Shown piece after piece: positions 7,038 to 13,999 of a stretch of 48,023 nucleotides of DNA; position 1 is the first letter of the stretch, and every line of letters starts with the position of its first letter. The notes under the pieces were generated by a model, which had not been told where the DNA came from, ran no database searches, and saw only the letters and a list, made by a program, of their open reading frames with translations. Made by a program: the position numbers and the translations under genes. The stretch lies in the NCBI GenBank assembly GCA_040754375.1, contig JBFMCT010000025.1, positions 1 through 48,023 on the forward strand, written 5' to 3'. This DNA comes from Actinomycetota bacterium. GTDB lineage: Bacteria; Actinomycetota; Acidimicrobiia; Acidimicrobiales; AC-14.

Positions 7038-8288
7038 TCACCACGGGACGGGGTCTCGCTGGTCCAGTTCGGCATCGCTGCCGAACAGGTCGTCGAGGCT
7101 CTGGTCGGCCCGCAGGTCGGCGGCGTCCATATCCGGGGTGGCGGCCTCGCTGGGCTTGGCCCAGTCCGTCCGCCAGGCCACCACCAGGGCGAGGGTGAGC
7201 AGGGCGAGCGCCACCCCGAGCCCGGTGGCCACCCGGCCCGACCGGTAATCGACCCCGGGCCCGCGGGCGAAGCTGATGGGCACCGCGGGCGCGGCCAAGT
7301 AGCCGTCGTTGACGACCACGCTCACGGCGCACGGCCGCCGGGGGCCGCAGAGCGAGCCCGCGGACACAGCGAGCGCGGTGCGTCCCTGGCCCCGCTCGTC
7401 GATCGTAAGGGAGGCGCCCATCCCGAGCGCCTGGCAGCGCTCGCCGTCGTACCCGCCCGGAGGCCCGCACAGCAGCGCCCGCGCGGACGTGCCCGGAGGG
7501 AAACCGCTAACAGCCACCTCGACGCTCTGGCCGTCCACCACGCCGCGCGCGGGCGTCACCCGCACCGTCCCGGGAACGAAGGGGTCCACGAGGACCACCT
7601 GAGCCACGGCCTCCCGGTCGGACTCGAGACTGCGGGCCCGGATGAGGCAGGTGGGCCGGCCCGCTCGGCAACCGCCAACGGTGACGTTGCCGGGGACGGC
7701 GAACAGGATCTCGGCCCGGCCGTCGCCGTCGGCTTGGACGGGCAACCACCCGGCGCACGCCCGTGCGCGGCCCACCTCAACCACGCACAGCTCGGCCACC
7801 GCTCGCTCGTGCCACTCGAACCCACTGATTGCCACCCGTACGGCCCCACCAGGTGACAGCCCGCCGACCCCGGGGACGGCGGCGAACGTCGCCTCGTCGC
7901 TGACGACCAGCGCCACCGACGGTAAGCCGGCCAGAGGGTCGCCGACCCGACCGGGAGGCACCGGCGCGCCGTCGTCCAACTGCCCCTGGGGCCCGGCCTG
8001 GGGCCCGGCCAGCACGTCAGGCTCCACCGGCCCAGAGCTCCTGTCGGGCCCCACCGGCCCGGCCGGTCCGGACGGCGGTGGTGACGTCTGGCCTCCGCCT
8101 CCAAGGCCGACGCCGACCACGATGAGGGCCGTGAACGCCAGCGCACCCACGAGCACGACCGGGGCCGACAGCGCCGCGGCCAGGCCGGTCCGGCGACCAC
8201 GCCGGTCCGCGCTCAGAAGGCCCACCCCGAGCAGCCCGGCGACCGCCAGGCCGGCGGCGGCCACCAGCGCGAGGAGGACAAGGAACAC
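7038..8288 (-). CDS. Membrane-anchored protein with neocarzinostatin-like beta domains
   Basis: 416 residues with three hydrophobic helices: residues 1-27 and 38-62 at the N-terminus and about 345-367 near the C-terminus. After a Pro/Gly-rich linker there are two beta-sandwich stretches, about 130-225 and 232-335. The second begins GTVRVTPARGVVDGQSVEV and contains VSGFPPGTSARALLCG, the pattern of the neocarzinostatin/macromomycin fold. Cys pairs in each domain fit the disulfides of that family. These domains are often found without any chromophore in actinobacterial exoproteins, so antibiotic binding should not be assumed. The GTG start is 7 bases after the stop of the sigma-partner gene, so it belongs to that operon. 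Confidence 0.7.
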   Translation of the reverse strand: MFLVLLALVAAAGLAVAGLLGVGLLSADRRGRRTGLAAALSAPVVLVGALAFTALIVVGVGLGGGGQTSPPPSGPAGPVGPDRSSGPVEPDVLAGPQAGPQGQLDDGAPVPPGRVGDPLAGLPSVALVVSDEATFAAVPGVGGLSPGGAVRVAISGFEWHERAVAELCVVEVGRARACAGWLPVQADGDGRAEILFAVPGNVTVGGCRAGRPTCLIRARSLESDREAVAQVVLVDPFVPGTVRVTPARGVVDGQSVEVAVSGFPPGTSARALLCGPPGGYDGERCQALGMGASLTIDERGQGRTALAVSAGSLCGPRRPCAVSVVVNDGYLAAPAVPISFARGPGVDYRSGRVATGLGVALALLTLALVVAWRTDWAKPSEAATPDMDAADLRADQSLDDLFGSDAELDQRDPVPW

Positions 8289-8295
8289 AGCGGCC

Positions 8296-8928
8296 TCAGC
8301 CGGCCTGGGGCGTCCCCGGCCCAGCCATCGGGGTCTCCTCGTCCAGCCGGCGGTTGAGCGTCAGCACCCGCCCCATGAGGGGCAGGGCGATGAGGTTCAC
8401 GCCGTGCAGGACCCCCATGATGAGCAGGATCCCGCCCACCCGGGCCGTCTCGTGCTGGAGCTGGGCACCGGTCACCGTGGCCTCCCAGCTCCCCTTGGCC
8501 TCGAAGCTGATCGTGAACAGCACGAAGGCGAAGAAGATCAGGTAGTAGGCGACGTCGGTCAGGACGATGAAGCTCTTGCCGGTACGGGGGTTGGCCCGGA
8601 ACACGTCGGCGGCGTAGCTCTTCCCGAACCGCTTGATCAGCGGTCCGAGCCAGAGGGCGACGCCGACGAGCAGGGCGTTGGTGATGAGTTCGAGGGCCCA
8701 CCAGTCCATGAGCAGCTCTCCTTGTCGGGTGTCGGTGATGGCGTAGATCAGGGCGGCCAGGGCGGTCGCGACCGAACCGCCGATCAGGGCCAGGCGGCGG
8801 CGTTGACGGCGGCGGCGGCGGTCGTCCTCGATGCTGAGGCGGACCCGGGCGAACAGGTCGGGGCTCTCGTCCACGGCCTGGGCCCCCTGCATGAGGGCCT
8901 CGTGCAAACGCTCCTCGAGGGCGCTCAC
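8296..8928 (-). CDS. Membrane protein coupled to ECF sigma factor
   Basis: 210 residues: an acidic/basic cytoplasmic N-terminus (about 1-45, ending RRRRRQRRR) and about four hydrophobic segments (46-66, 75-96, 122-145, 165-190). No zinc-binding anti-sigma motif (HxxxCxxC) is visible. Its start overlaps the sigma stop (GTGA), the usual arrangement for a sigma factor and its membrane-bound regulator, so a role as anti-sigma or signal sensor is inferred from position only. Confidence 0.65.
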   Translation of the reverse strand: MSALEERLHEALMQGAQAVDESPDLFARVRLSIEDDRRRRRQRRRLALIGGSVATALAALIYAITDTRQGELLMDWWALELITNALLVGVALWLGPLIKRFGKSYAADVFRANPRTGKSFIVLTDVAYYLIFFAFVLFTISFEAKGSWEATVTGAQLQHETARVGGILLIMGVLHGVNLIALPLMGRVLTLNRRLDEETPMAGPGTPQAG

Positions 8929-9602
8929 CGTTCACCCCCGATCCGCGACTGCATGGCGGCCAGGCCCCGCTGAAGGTGGGTCTTGACCGAGTTACGGGAG
9001 ATCCCCAGAACCGACGCGATGTCGTCGATGCCGAGCTCCTGGTAGTAGCGCAACACCAGGCAGGACCGCTGGCGGTGCGGAAGGTCGCGAAGGGCCTCGA
9101 TGACCTGGCGCTGGTCCTCCCTCAGCTCCAGCACGTCCTCCTCGCGCGACCGCCGGTCGTCGAGGGGGAGGCGGTGGCGGAGCGAGACCAGGCCACGGCG
9201 GTTGTGGTCCCGGGCCAGGTTGAGCACGATCGACCGCAGGTAGGCGGCCGCCTTGGCTTCGTCTTCGATGCGGTGGGCCGACCTGGCCAAGCGGATGAAC
9301 GCCTCCTGCACCAGGTCCTCGGCGGCGTTGCGGTCGTCCACGAAAAGGCGCGCCAGTCGTACCAGCGAAGGCCCCTCGGCGCTGAACAGAGAGACCAGCA
9401 GCCGGTCGAGGTCGGCGGCCGTCCCCGCCCACGGGACGGGCTTGGCCCGAGCCGCGGGGGCGCCGACCAGGGCCGGCAGGTCCACCATCGCGCTGATCGC
9501 GGCCAGGGTCATCGATGGGACAGACGCCGGTACCCCACCCCGCGGGCGACACGCAGCCCGCAAAGCCTCGGCGATCCGATCGCCGACGGGCTGCTGGGCC
9601 AC
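8925..9602 (-). CDS. ECF-type sigma-70 factor
   Basis: 225 residues. Region 2 is at about 75-140 (SLVRLARLFVDDRNAAEDLVQEAFIRLAR and YLRSIVLNLARDHNRR, shown in pieces), and region 4 is at about 165-222 with RYYQELGIDDIASVLGIS and SVKTHLQRGL. It would direct RNA polymerase to stress promoters under control of the coupled membrane protein. The N-terminal 60 residues before region 2 are longer than usual, so the true start may be further in, for example at the ATG of MTLAAISAM. Genes follow in the order sigma, membrane partner, secreted protein. Confidence 0.85.
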   Translation of the reverse strand: MAQQPVGDRIAEALRAACRPRGGVPASVPSMTLAAISAMVDLPALVGAPAARAKPVPWAGTAADLDRLLVSLFSAEGPSLVRLARLFVDDRNAAEDLVQEAFIRLARSAHRIEDEAKAAAYLRSIVLNLARDHNRRGLVSLRHRLPLDDRRSREEDVLELREDQRQVIEALRDLPHRQRSCLVLRYYQELGIDDIASVLGISRNSVKTHLQRGLAAMQSRIGGER

Positions 9603-9703
9603 GAGCGGGGAGCATAGGGTCAGCGGTCCTGGCCGGACTAGGGGCGGGTGTCACCCGCGGCGGCCCACCACTCGTCTGTGGGCACGAAAGCCGTTACATC
9701 GAC

Positions 9704-9710
9704 AAAGGAG
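9704..9710 (+). promoter_or_regulatory. Strong ribosome binding site for the SOD-like gene
   Basis: AAAGGAG, 7 bases before the ATG at 9718. It decides this start over longer in-frame openings to the left that have no such site and would remove the signal peptide from the N-terminus. Confidence 0.8.
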
Positions 9711-9717
9711 CGTCAGG

Positions 9718-10248
9718 ATGACGAGCAAGTTCACCGGCCGGCCGCGGCCGGCCAAGAGGGCGGTACTGGCTCTGGTGGGGCTGGCGGCCGTAACCGTGGC
9801 CCTTCCCGCCTCCCCGGCCGCGGCGGCCACCGAGGTCGGCCGGTTCCACACCCTGGCCGCGGGTGCCGACATGGGCATCGACGTCAGTGGAGTGGCCATC
9901 CTCAGCCGGACCGGTGACTCGACGTGGGGCCGGGTCGTGGTGATCGGCCTCCAGCCCGGATTGCTCTACGCCGCCCATCTCCACAACCTGCCGTGCTCGG
10001 CCCCCAACCCCGGCGGAGGCCACTACCAGGACGTCGTCGGTGGCGCCGTCACCCCGCCCAACGAGCTGTGGTTCTCCTCCACGTCCGACCCCCAGGCCGG
10101 CATCACGGCCAACGCCGGAGGGGTGGCCATCGGCCGGGGCTCGGCCGACTGGCTGGCCCGGCCCGAGGCCCAGTCGGTGGTCATACACGCCATCCCTGCC
10201 GGCGGCCACACCGGCGGCGGCCCCAAGATCGCCTGCGCCGACCTCTAA
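9718..10248 (+). CDS. Exported Cu/Zn-superoxide-dismutase-fold protein, probably Cu-only
   Basis: 176 residues with a clear signal peptide (basic start, hydrophobic 14-32, cleavage near PAAAA). The SOD_Cu fold is recognisable: His87 and His89 (AAHLHN), His102 (GGGHYQD) and His157 (VVIHA) supply four copper ligands, and Cys93/Cys173 fit the conserved disulfide. The two further zinc histidines of classic enzymes are absent (PPNELWF and STSDP in their place), while the Asp124 position is kept. The active-site Arg before the last Cys is Lys170. This resembles Cu-only SOD-like proteins. It could dismutate superoxide or simply bind copper outside the cell. Divergent from the sigma factor. Confidence 0.75.
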   Translation: MTSKFTGRPRPAKRAVLALVGLAAVTVALPASPAAAATEVGRFHTLAAGADMGIDVSGVAILSRTGDSTWGRVVVIGLQPGLLYAAHLHNLPCSAPNPGGGHYQDVVGGAVTPPNELWFSSTSDPQAGITANAGGVAIGRGSADWLARPEAQSVVIHAIPAGGHTGGGPKIACADL

Positions 10249-10279
10249 CCCGCCAGGGCCACCGCCACCCATCGGAGAC

Positions 10280-10315
10280 GCGCCCCGTGCCGCAACCAGC
10301 GACGGCACGGGGCGC
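10280..10315. terminator. Perfect 13-bp hairpin, likely bidirectional terminator
   Basis: GCGCCCCGTGCCG (10280-10292) pairs exactly with 10303-10315 around a 10-base loop. It lies between the stops of two convergent genes (10248 and 10342). There is no T-run, as is usual for actinobacterial hairpin terminators. Confidence 0.75.
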
Positions 10316-10341
10316 CCCCTCAAACCGGAGACGGCCGACCG

Positions 10342-10692
10342 TCAGATCGCTATCGCGAGGTCCCGCCACCCTTCGGGGCCCGGGCGGTCGGCCAGCAGGC
10401 GGCTGACCTTCTTGACGATGGGGCCAAGGTCGTGATGGTCGAGCGTCCAGATCAGGATGCAGCCGGCGTGATGGCGGCCTGACTCGGCCCACTCCCGCAG
10501 GATCGGTGCGAAGTCTCGCGAGTTGCGGGTGACCAGGATGCGGTGCTGCTCGGCGGCCAGCTCCAGGACCTGCGGGTCGTCCAAGGCGCCCAAGGCAGCG
10601 TCCGACGCCAGGCTCAACACGTCGTGGCCTCGTTTGGCGAGCGCCGACCCGATCCGCTTGGGCGACAGGTTGCCGTCGAGGAGGAGGCGCAA
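10342..10692 (-). CDS. DUF5615-family PIN-like toxin
   Basis: 116 residues starting at TTG (10690-10692), one codon after the antitoxin's stop. MRLLLDGNLSPKRIGSAL, then HDVLSL and ILVTRNSRDF, define DUF5615 (Mut7-C/PIN-like) proteins; Asp6 and Asp60 are candidate metal ligands. Such proteins sit next to DUF433 antitoxins and are thought to be nucleases. This pair fits that arrangement. Confidence 0.8.
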   Translation of the reverse strand: MRLLLDGNLSPKRIGSALAKRGHDVLSLASDAALGALDDPQVLELAAEQHRILVTRNSRDFAPILREWAESGRHHAGCILIWTLDHHDLGPIVKKVSRLLADRPGPEGWRDLAIAI

Positions 10693-10695
10693 TCG

Positions 10696-11109
10696 TCACG
10701 CGTCCGCGATGTCGATGAAGGGGAAGAGAACGGCGACATCAGCCAGGGGACGCCGGTTATCGGCCACCGCCGCGTCGACCTCGTCGGGGTAGGCATCCCG
10801 GTAGTTGACGGCCAGCCTCACCTGCGCCAGCGACAACGACGAGCTGGCGACGAGCGCGTCGGCCGACCCGAAGTCCTCCAGCATCTGGATGATCTCCCAC
10901 ACGTCGAGGCCCGTACCGATGACCCAGGCGCGCCGGCGAGCATCATCTCCCCGGAACGCGATCCCTGCGAACCGCCGGGTACGGGCTGTCTCCTCGGTGA
11001 ACGCCTCGACCACCGCGCTCTTCGTGCGCCGCGTCCGCCTGGCCTCTGCCTCGACCAGCTTCTGGGTCTGCTCCTCCAAGCGCACGCTGAACGGCTGGCC
11101 CTTGGCCAT
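10696..11109 (-). CDS. Fused RHH-DUF433 antitoxin
   Basis: 137 residues. The N-terminus (about 1-45, PFSVRLEEQTQKLVEAEARR and TKSAVVEAF) is a ribbon-helix-helix DNA-binding domain. Residues about 60-115 resemble DUF433 (GTGLDVWEIIQMLEDFGSAD and LSLAQVRLAVNYRDAYP). Antitoxins of this class usually have DUF433 alone, as in the 72-residue protein at 13744-13962, so this version adds a separate DNA-binding head. GAGGAGG lies upstream of the ATG. Three CTGTAG repeats precede it and could be the operator. Confidence 0.8.
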   Translation of the reverse strand: MAKGQPFSVRLEEQTQKLVEAEARRTRRTKSAVVEAFTEETARTRRFAGIAFRGDDARRRAWVIGTGLDVWEIIQMLEDFGSADALVASSSLSLAQVRLAVNYRDAYPDEVDAAVADNRRPLADVAVLFPFIDIADA

Positions 11110-11122
11110 ATCGGCCTCCTCA

Positions 11123-11148
11123 CTACAGTCCCTACAGCGTACCTACAG
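11123..11148. promoter_or_regulatory. Three CTACAG repeats upstream of RHH-DUF433 antitoxin
   Basis: CTACAG at 11123-11128, 11132-11137 and 11143-11148 (CTGTAG on the coding strand), spaced 9 and 11 bases apart. Same-direction repeats of this kind are typical sites for ribbon-helix-helix repressors. Confidence 0.55.
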
Positions 11149-11149
11149 A

Positions 11150-11263
11150 CGCACGAGGGCGGCCAGGCGTTCCTTGGGCTCGGGCGTGCTGCCTTCGCCC
11201 AGCAGGTAGCACCACGACTCCTCGGCCCCCCGGCCGACCCGTCCCCGCAGCTGGTGGAGCTGG
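11150..11263 (-). pseudogene. Displaced fragment of recG
   Basis: This 114-base stretch matches 14259-14372 inside the intact recG with six mismatches and no gaps. It encodes QLHQLRGRVGRGAEESWCYL and the following LLGEGSTPEPKERLAALVR, helicase motif VI and the segment after it, followed by a stop. It is in the same orientation as the real gene, 3.1 kb away, and is joined without a stop to the IS110 remnant upstream. No promoter or helicase core accompanies it. Confidence 0.85.
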
Positions 11264-11844
11264 CCCCAACCCACTTCAGGCCGGAAGATCGGGCAGGACG
11301 AGAAGGGACTCCTCCTCGGTGACTGCGAACGCCTCGATCGCTTCTCTGCGTTTCGAGGAGCACCTGGAGGATCGTTGGGCGCGGTGAACCCGAGGTGGCG
11401 GATCTGGTTGAGCGAGCTGATCCTCGTCGAGCGGGCCGACCGCCTCGACGTTGCCGTCGCGGGTCTTCCCCGCCCCCTGGGCTCGGCCCGACAGGGCGGC
11501 CCGTGCCGCCTCCACGGCATCCGCGGGATCGGAGTTACCGCTGCGCCGGCGTGCCTGGCGGTTGGGGCGGTCAACCTCGACCACCGCGATGTACGCGGCC
11601 CGCAGCGCCCGAGCCAGGCCCGCTCCGTACGAGCCGGTGCCCTCGACGCCGACCTGGGCGACCTCGCCGAAGGACCGCAGCCACCGCAGGAGCTTGTCGT
11701 TGCCGGCGCGAGAGGCTTCGAGCTCTCCACGCCCAGCAGTGCGCCGATGTGGTCCAGGGCGGCGGCCACGTGCACGTCGAGGTGCGTGTCGACACCGCCC
11801 GTCACGGCGCGCGCGGCCGCGGGCTCTACGATGGTCATCGCCAT
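11264..11844 (-). pseudogene. IS110-family transposase remnant
   Basis: The N-terminus reads VTGGVDTHLDVHVAAALD, containing the first Asp of the DEDD transposase, then GALLGVES. After that the reading frame changes at 11720/11721, where one T appears to be missing (AGCTCGAA where AGCTTCGAA is expected). The next frame continues EASRAGNDKLLRWLRSFGEV, VGVEGTGSYGAGLARALRA, VVEVDRPNRQARRRSGNSDP and AVEAARAALSGRAQGAGKTR. A second frame change and a small deletion precede NQIRHLGFTAPND. The catalytic C-terminal half and the element ends are absent, so it is dead. Confidence 0.85.
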
Positions 11845-12041
11845 CCCTTCTCTCTCAAACGGTCAAGGGGTGGCACGCGGCGCCCCATGTGCGCGGCGCC
11901 GGTGCGATCGTCCTGTTGGCGCAGGACGATCCGCCGCTCTCAGCGACGCCCTCGCCCGGCGCTGGGCGATGCCTCGGATGGGGTTCGCCCTTCCAGCGGG
12001 CATCGAAAGCGATGACCCGCACCTACTGGCCATGCGCCAGT
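11845..12041. other. Intergenic/remnant region without a supported gene
   Basis: Lies between the IS110 remnant start and the end of the propeller gene at 12042. A short plus-strand opening (MGFALPAGIESDDPHLLAM and onward to 12073) overlaps the stop of the propeller gene and matches nothing I know. It may include flanking DNA of the lost insertion element. Confidence 0.4.
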
Positions 12042-13097
12042 TCACCAATCGACCCCCCGAAACGCTCCGGTGATCGCCGTCGGCTGTGTGGCACCGTCGG
12101 GGCCAACCATCATCAGGATGCGGGTCGTCGTCGGAACCAGAACCCAGCCGCCCGACGCATCGGCCGAAAGACTGGTCGGTGCCCGCCCGCCGAGGTCGAT
12201 CACCTGTTGCGGGGCGCCGTTGGCAGCAACCGATCGGACGACAGGCGCCAAGCCCGGTGCCTCCTCGACAACCAGCATAGAACCGTCAGCCCGAAGCACG
12301 GGTGAACTCCAGGTACGGCCCGAGGGCACGATGACCTCCCGGGCATTGACCATGCTCGTCTCACCGGCGCCCACCAGAAAGACTCGCCCTTGTGCTCCGA
12401 CGGCCAGTTGCTGGCCGTCGGGCGACCAGCCAACCGAACTCAGTGCGCCTGAGAGGTCCGGCCGGTTCTTTATCACGTCGACCACTCCTCCATCGAGGGT
12501 TAGGAGTTTGATGCCAAGCACCGCGTCAACGATGGCGACAGTAGTCCCGTCGGGACTCACTGCTGGCGACTTGCCGTCAGCCACCAGGACAGCACCGCCG
12601 CCGCCGGTGGGCACCACACGGGTCGACCCGACAGCCGGTGAACAGCAGGTCGAGTAGAAGACCGATCGTCCATCGGGCGTTACCGCCAATCCTCCGAGTG
12701 CCGAAGCCGCTCCCTCGCTCGACGATCGGTTTGTCCCCGACATGCGTAGCAACTCGCGCTGCTCGACGCCGGTCGCGACATCAAGGACGACGAGGCGGCC
12801 GTCATCGGTGGAACCGACGGCAAGGACAGGCGGCTGAGCTGGAACAGCCAAGGTCGTCGGGCTCCGTGGTACACCGGTTGTGGCGATCGGTGGGGCCGTC
12901 GGGCTCGGCAGACGGGGTCCGGTCTGCGGTGAAGTGCTCGGCTCGGCCGCCGGACCTTGGCCACCCACGCGGACGGTGTCGCTACCGCGGTCAAGCAACA
13001 GGACGCCTCCGACCAGCAACGCCACGAGGATCACGACGGCAGATGCCCCGAGCGTTCTGAACGATCGATGCGGTTCGCCGTATTCGACACGCCTCAT
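12042..13097 (-). CDS. Membrane-anchored WD40/TolB-like propeller, probably frameshifted sigma partner
   Basis: 351 residues from the ATG at 13097: a hydrophobic helix (about 18-36), a Ser/Pro-rich stretch to about 85, then a propeller with blades such as GGLAVTPDGRSVFYS, SPAVSPDGTTVAIVD and SVGWSPDGQQLAVGA. The start shown is probably not the original. An ATG at 13183 overlaps the stop of a sigma-factor fragment and reads MTSPRDEVRLALHAEAS, after which the frame that continues into this gene reads SELQPEGWYSV. A one-base loss near 13132 would explain this. If so, it was the membrane partner of an ECF sigma factor, like the pair at 8296-9602. Confidence 0.65.
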   Translation of the reverse strand: MRRVEYGEPHRSFRTLGASAVVILVALLVGGVLLLDRGSDTVRVGGQGPAAEPSTSPQTGPRLPSPTAPPIATTGVPRSPTTLAVPAQPPVLAVGSTDDGRLVVLDVATGVEQRELLRMSGTNRSSSEGAASALGGLAVTPDGRSVFYSTCCSPAVGSTRVVPTGGGGAVLVADGKSPAVSPDGTTVAIVDAVLGIKLLTLDGGVVDVIKNRPDLSGALSSVGWSPDGQQLAVGAQGRVFLVGAGETSMVNAREVIVPSGRTWSSPVLRADGSMLVVEEAPGLAPVVRSVAANGAPQQVIDLGGRAPTSLSADASGGWVLVPTTTRILMMVGPDGATQPTAITGAFRGVDW

Positions 13098-13747
13098 AAC
13101 GCTGTACCAACCTTCCGGTTGCAGCTCGGAGCGCTCGCCTCGGCGTGCAGTGCCAACCGGACCTCGTCCCTCGGACTTGTCATCGCAACTCCTCGAGCCG
13201 TTTCGTCAGTGTTCGTCGACTTCGGTGGAGGCTGGACTTCACCGAACCGATACCCATGCCCACAACTTCGGCGATCTCCGCGGTCCTCACGAGCACGCCG
13301 CCGTGATAGCGCTAGACGTCGAAAGTGGTTCCGGCTGAGATTGACCACCGCGTCAGATCGAAAGTACCACCGGATCGGATCGGCGCCGTAAGAGTCGTCG
13401 AAGTGGATGTGGTTCTGATGGTCGACGTTGTACCACCCCGTAAGTACGATTCCGAAGAACCGCCGAAGACTCGCGGCGATAGCGAGGTACTTTCTGGTCC
13501 AGAGGACGTGGCTACAGCCCGCTGGATTCCAGTCCACATTCATTTCTACGAAGTTCCCGTTCCGGAACATGATCTGAGTCGAGTCCTTCGAGGCGATCAC
13601 GTAATCGTGCTGCCGCGCGTAATCCCAGATCGCGCGATCGGCGGCCGTGTCGAGGTCGAGCGCCGTGAGCGTGGGTGCTCCGGGGAACACATCTCGAAGT
13701 CGTTCGACAAGGCTCCTCGGAAGGTTCTGGTCGAACAGGAACCTCAC
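13094..13747 (-). pseudogene. Chimeric ORF: DUF5615 head, extensin/M15-like piece, ECF sigma piece
   Basis: One open frame of 217 codons made of unrelated parts. Residues 1-56 (MRFLFDQNLPRSLVERLRDV, HDYVIASKDS) are the first half of a DUF5615 toxin. Residues about 57-130 (NPAGCSHVLWTRKYLAIAAS, then GWYNVDHQNHIHFDDSYGAD) resemble extensin-like/M15 cell-wall proteins with an HxxHxHxDD metal motif. Residues 131-150 (AVVNLSRNHFRRLALSRR) are the end of ECF sigma region 2. The tail is out of frame with the sigma region 4 that follows. The start overlaps the DUF433 gene (ATGA). Toxin function is unlikely because the C-terminal half is missing. Confidence 0.7.
13180..13308 (-). pseudogene. ECF sigma region 4 fragment
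   Basis: In a frame different from the chimeric ORF, the minus strand reads YHGGVLVRTAEIAEVVGMGI and SVKSSLHRSRRTLTKRLEEL up to a TGA at 13180. This is a typical region 4 helix-turn-helix. It is missing the roughly 60 codons that should connect it to the AVVNLSRNHFRR piece at 13316-13354, so an internal deletion with a frame change has occurred. The stop overlaps the old start of the membrane-propeller gene (ATGA). Confidence 0.8.
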
Positions 13748-13962
13748 GCCGTGGCGAGGCGGCGTTCGCGTTGCGCTGCGAATTCGATGGCCGCACGGAC
13801 GTGCTCAAGTGTCAGCTCAGGGAACTCGGCGACGATCTCCTCGGCGGTCATCGGTGAGGCCAGGTACTCGAGCACGTCGTAGACCGCTATCCGGGTGCCT
13901 ATGAAGCAGGGCTTGCCGCTGCGAACGCCGGCTCGGGCCTCGTTGATCGTGGTCAGGTCCAC
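13744..13962 (-). CDS. DUF433 antitoxin
   Basis: 72 residues from a GTG start. GKPCFIGTRIAVYDVLEYLA and MTAEEIVAEFPELTLEHVRA are the DUF433 signature, a helical fold of antitoxins that pair with DUF5615 PIN-like proteins. It overlaps the chimeric ORF by ATGA, which keeps the head of a DUF5615 gene. The antitoxin therefore seems intact while its toxin has been broken by fusion. It is possibly leaderless: TACCGT lies a few bases upstream of GTG. Confidence 0.85.
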   Translation of the reverse strand: MDLTTINEARAGVRSGKPCFIGTRIAVYDVLEYLASPMTAEEIVAEFPELTLEHVRAAIEFAAQRERRLATA

Positions 13963-13999
13963 CCATCACGGTAGACGACGGCGCGCCGCCTCCACGGGT

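Noticed and set aside
11143-11844. A single 233-residue protein of unknown function
   Set aside because: Its first part is an IS110 N-terminus, its middle is out-of-frame transposase and its end is a recG piece, so it is a composite remnant and not a gene.
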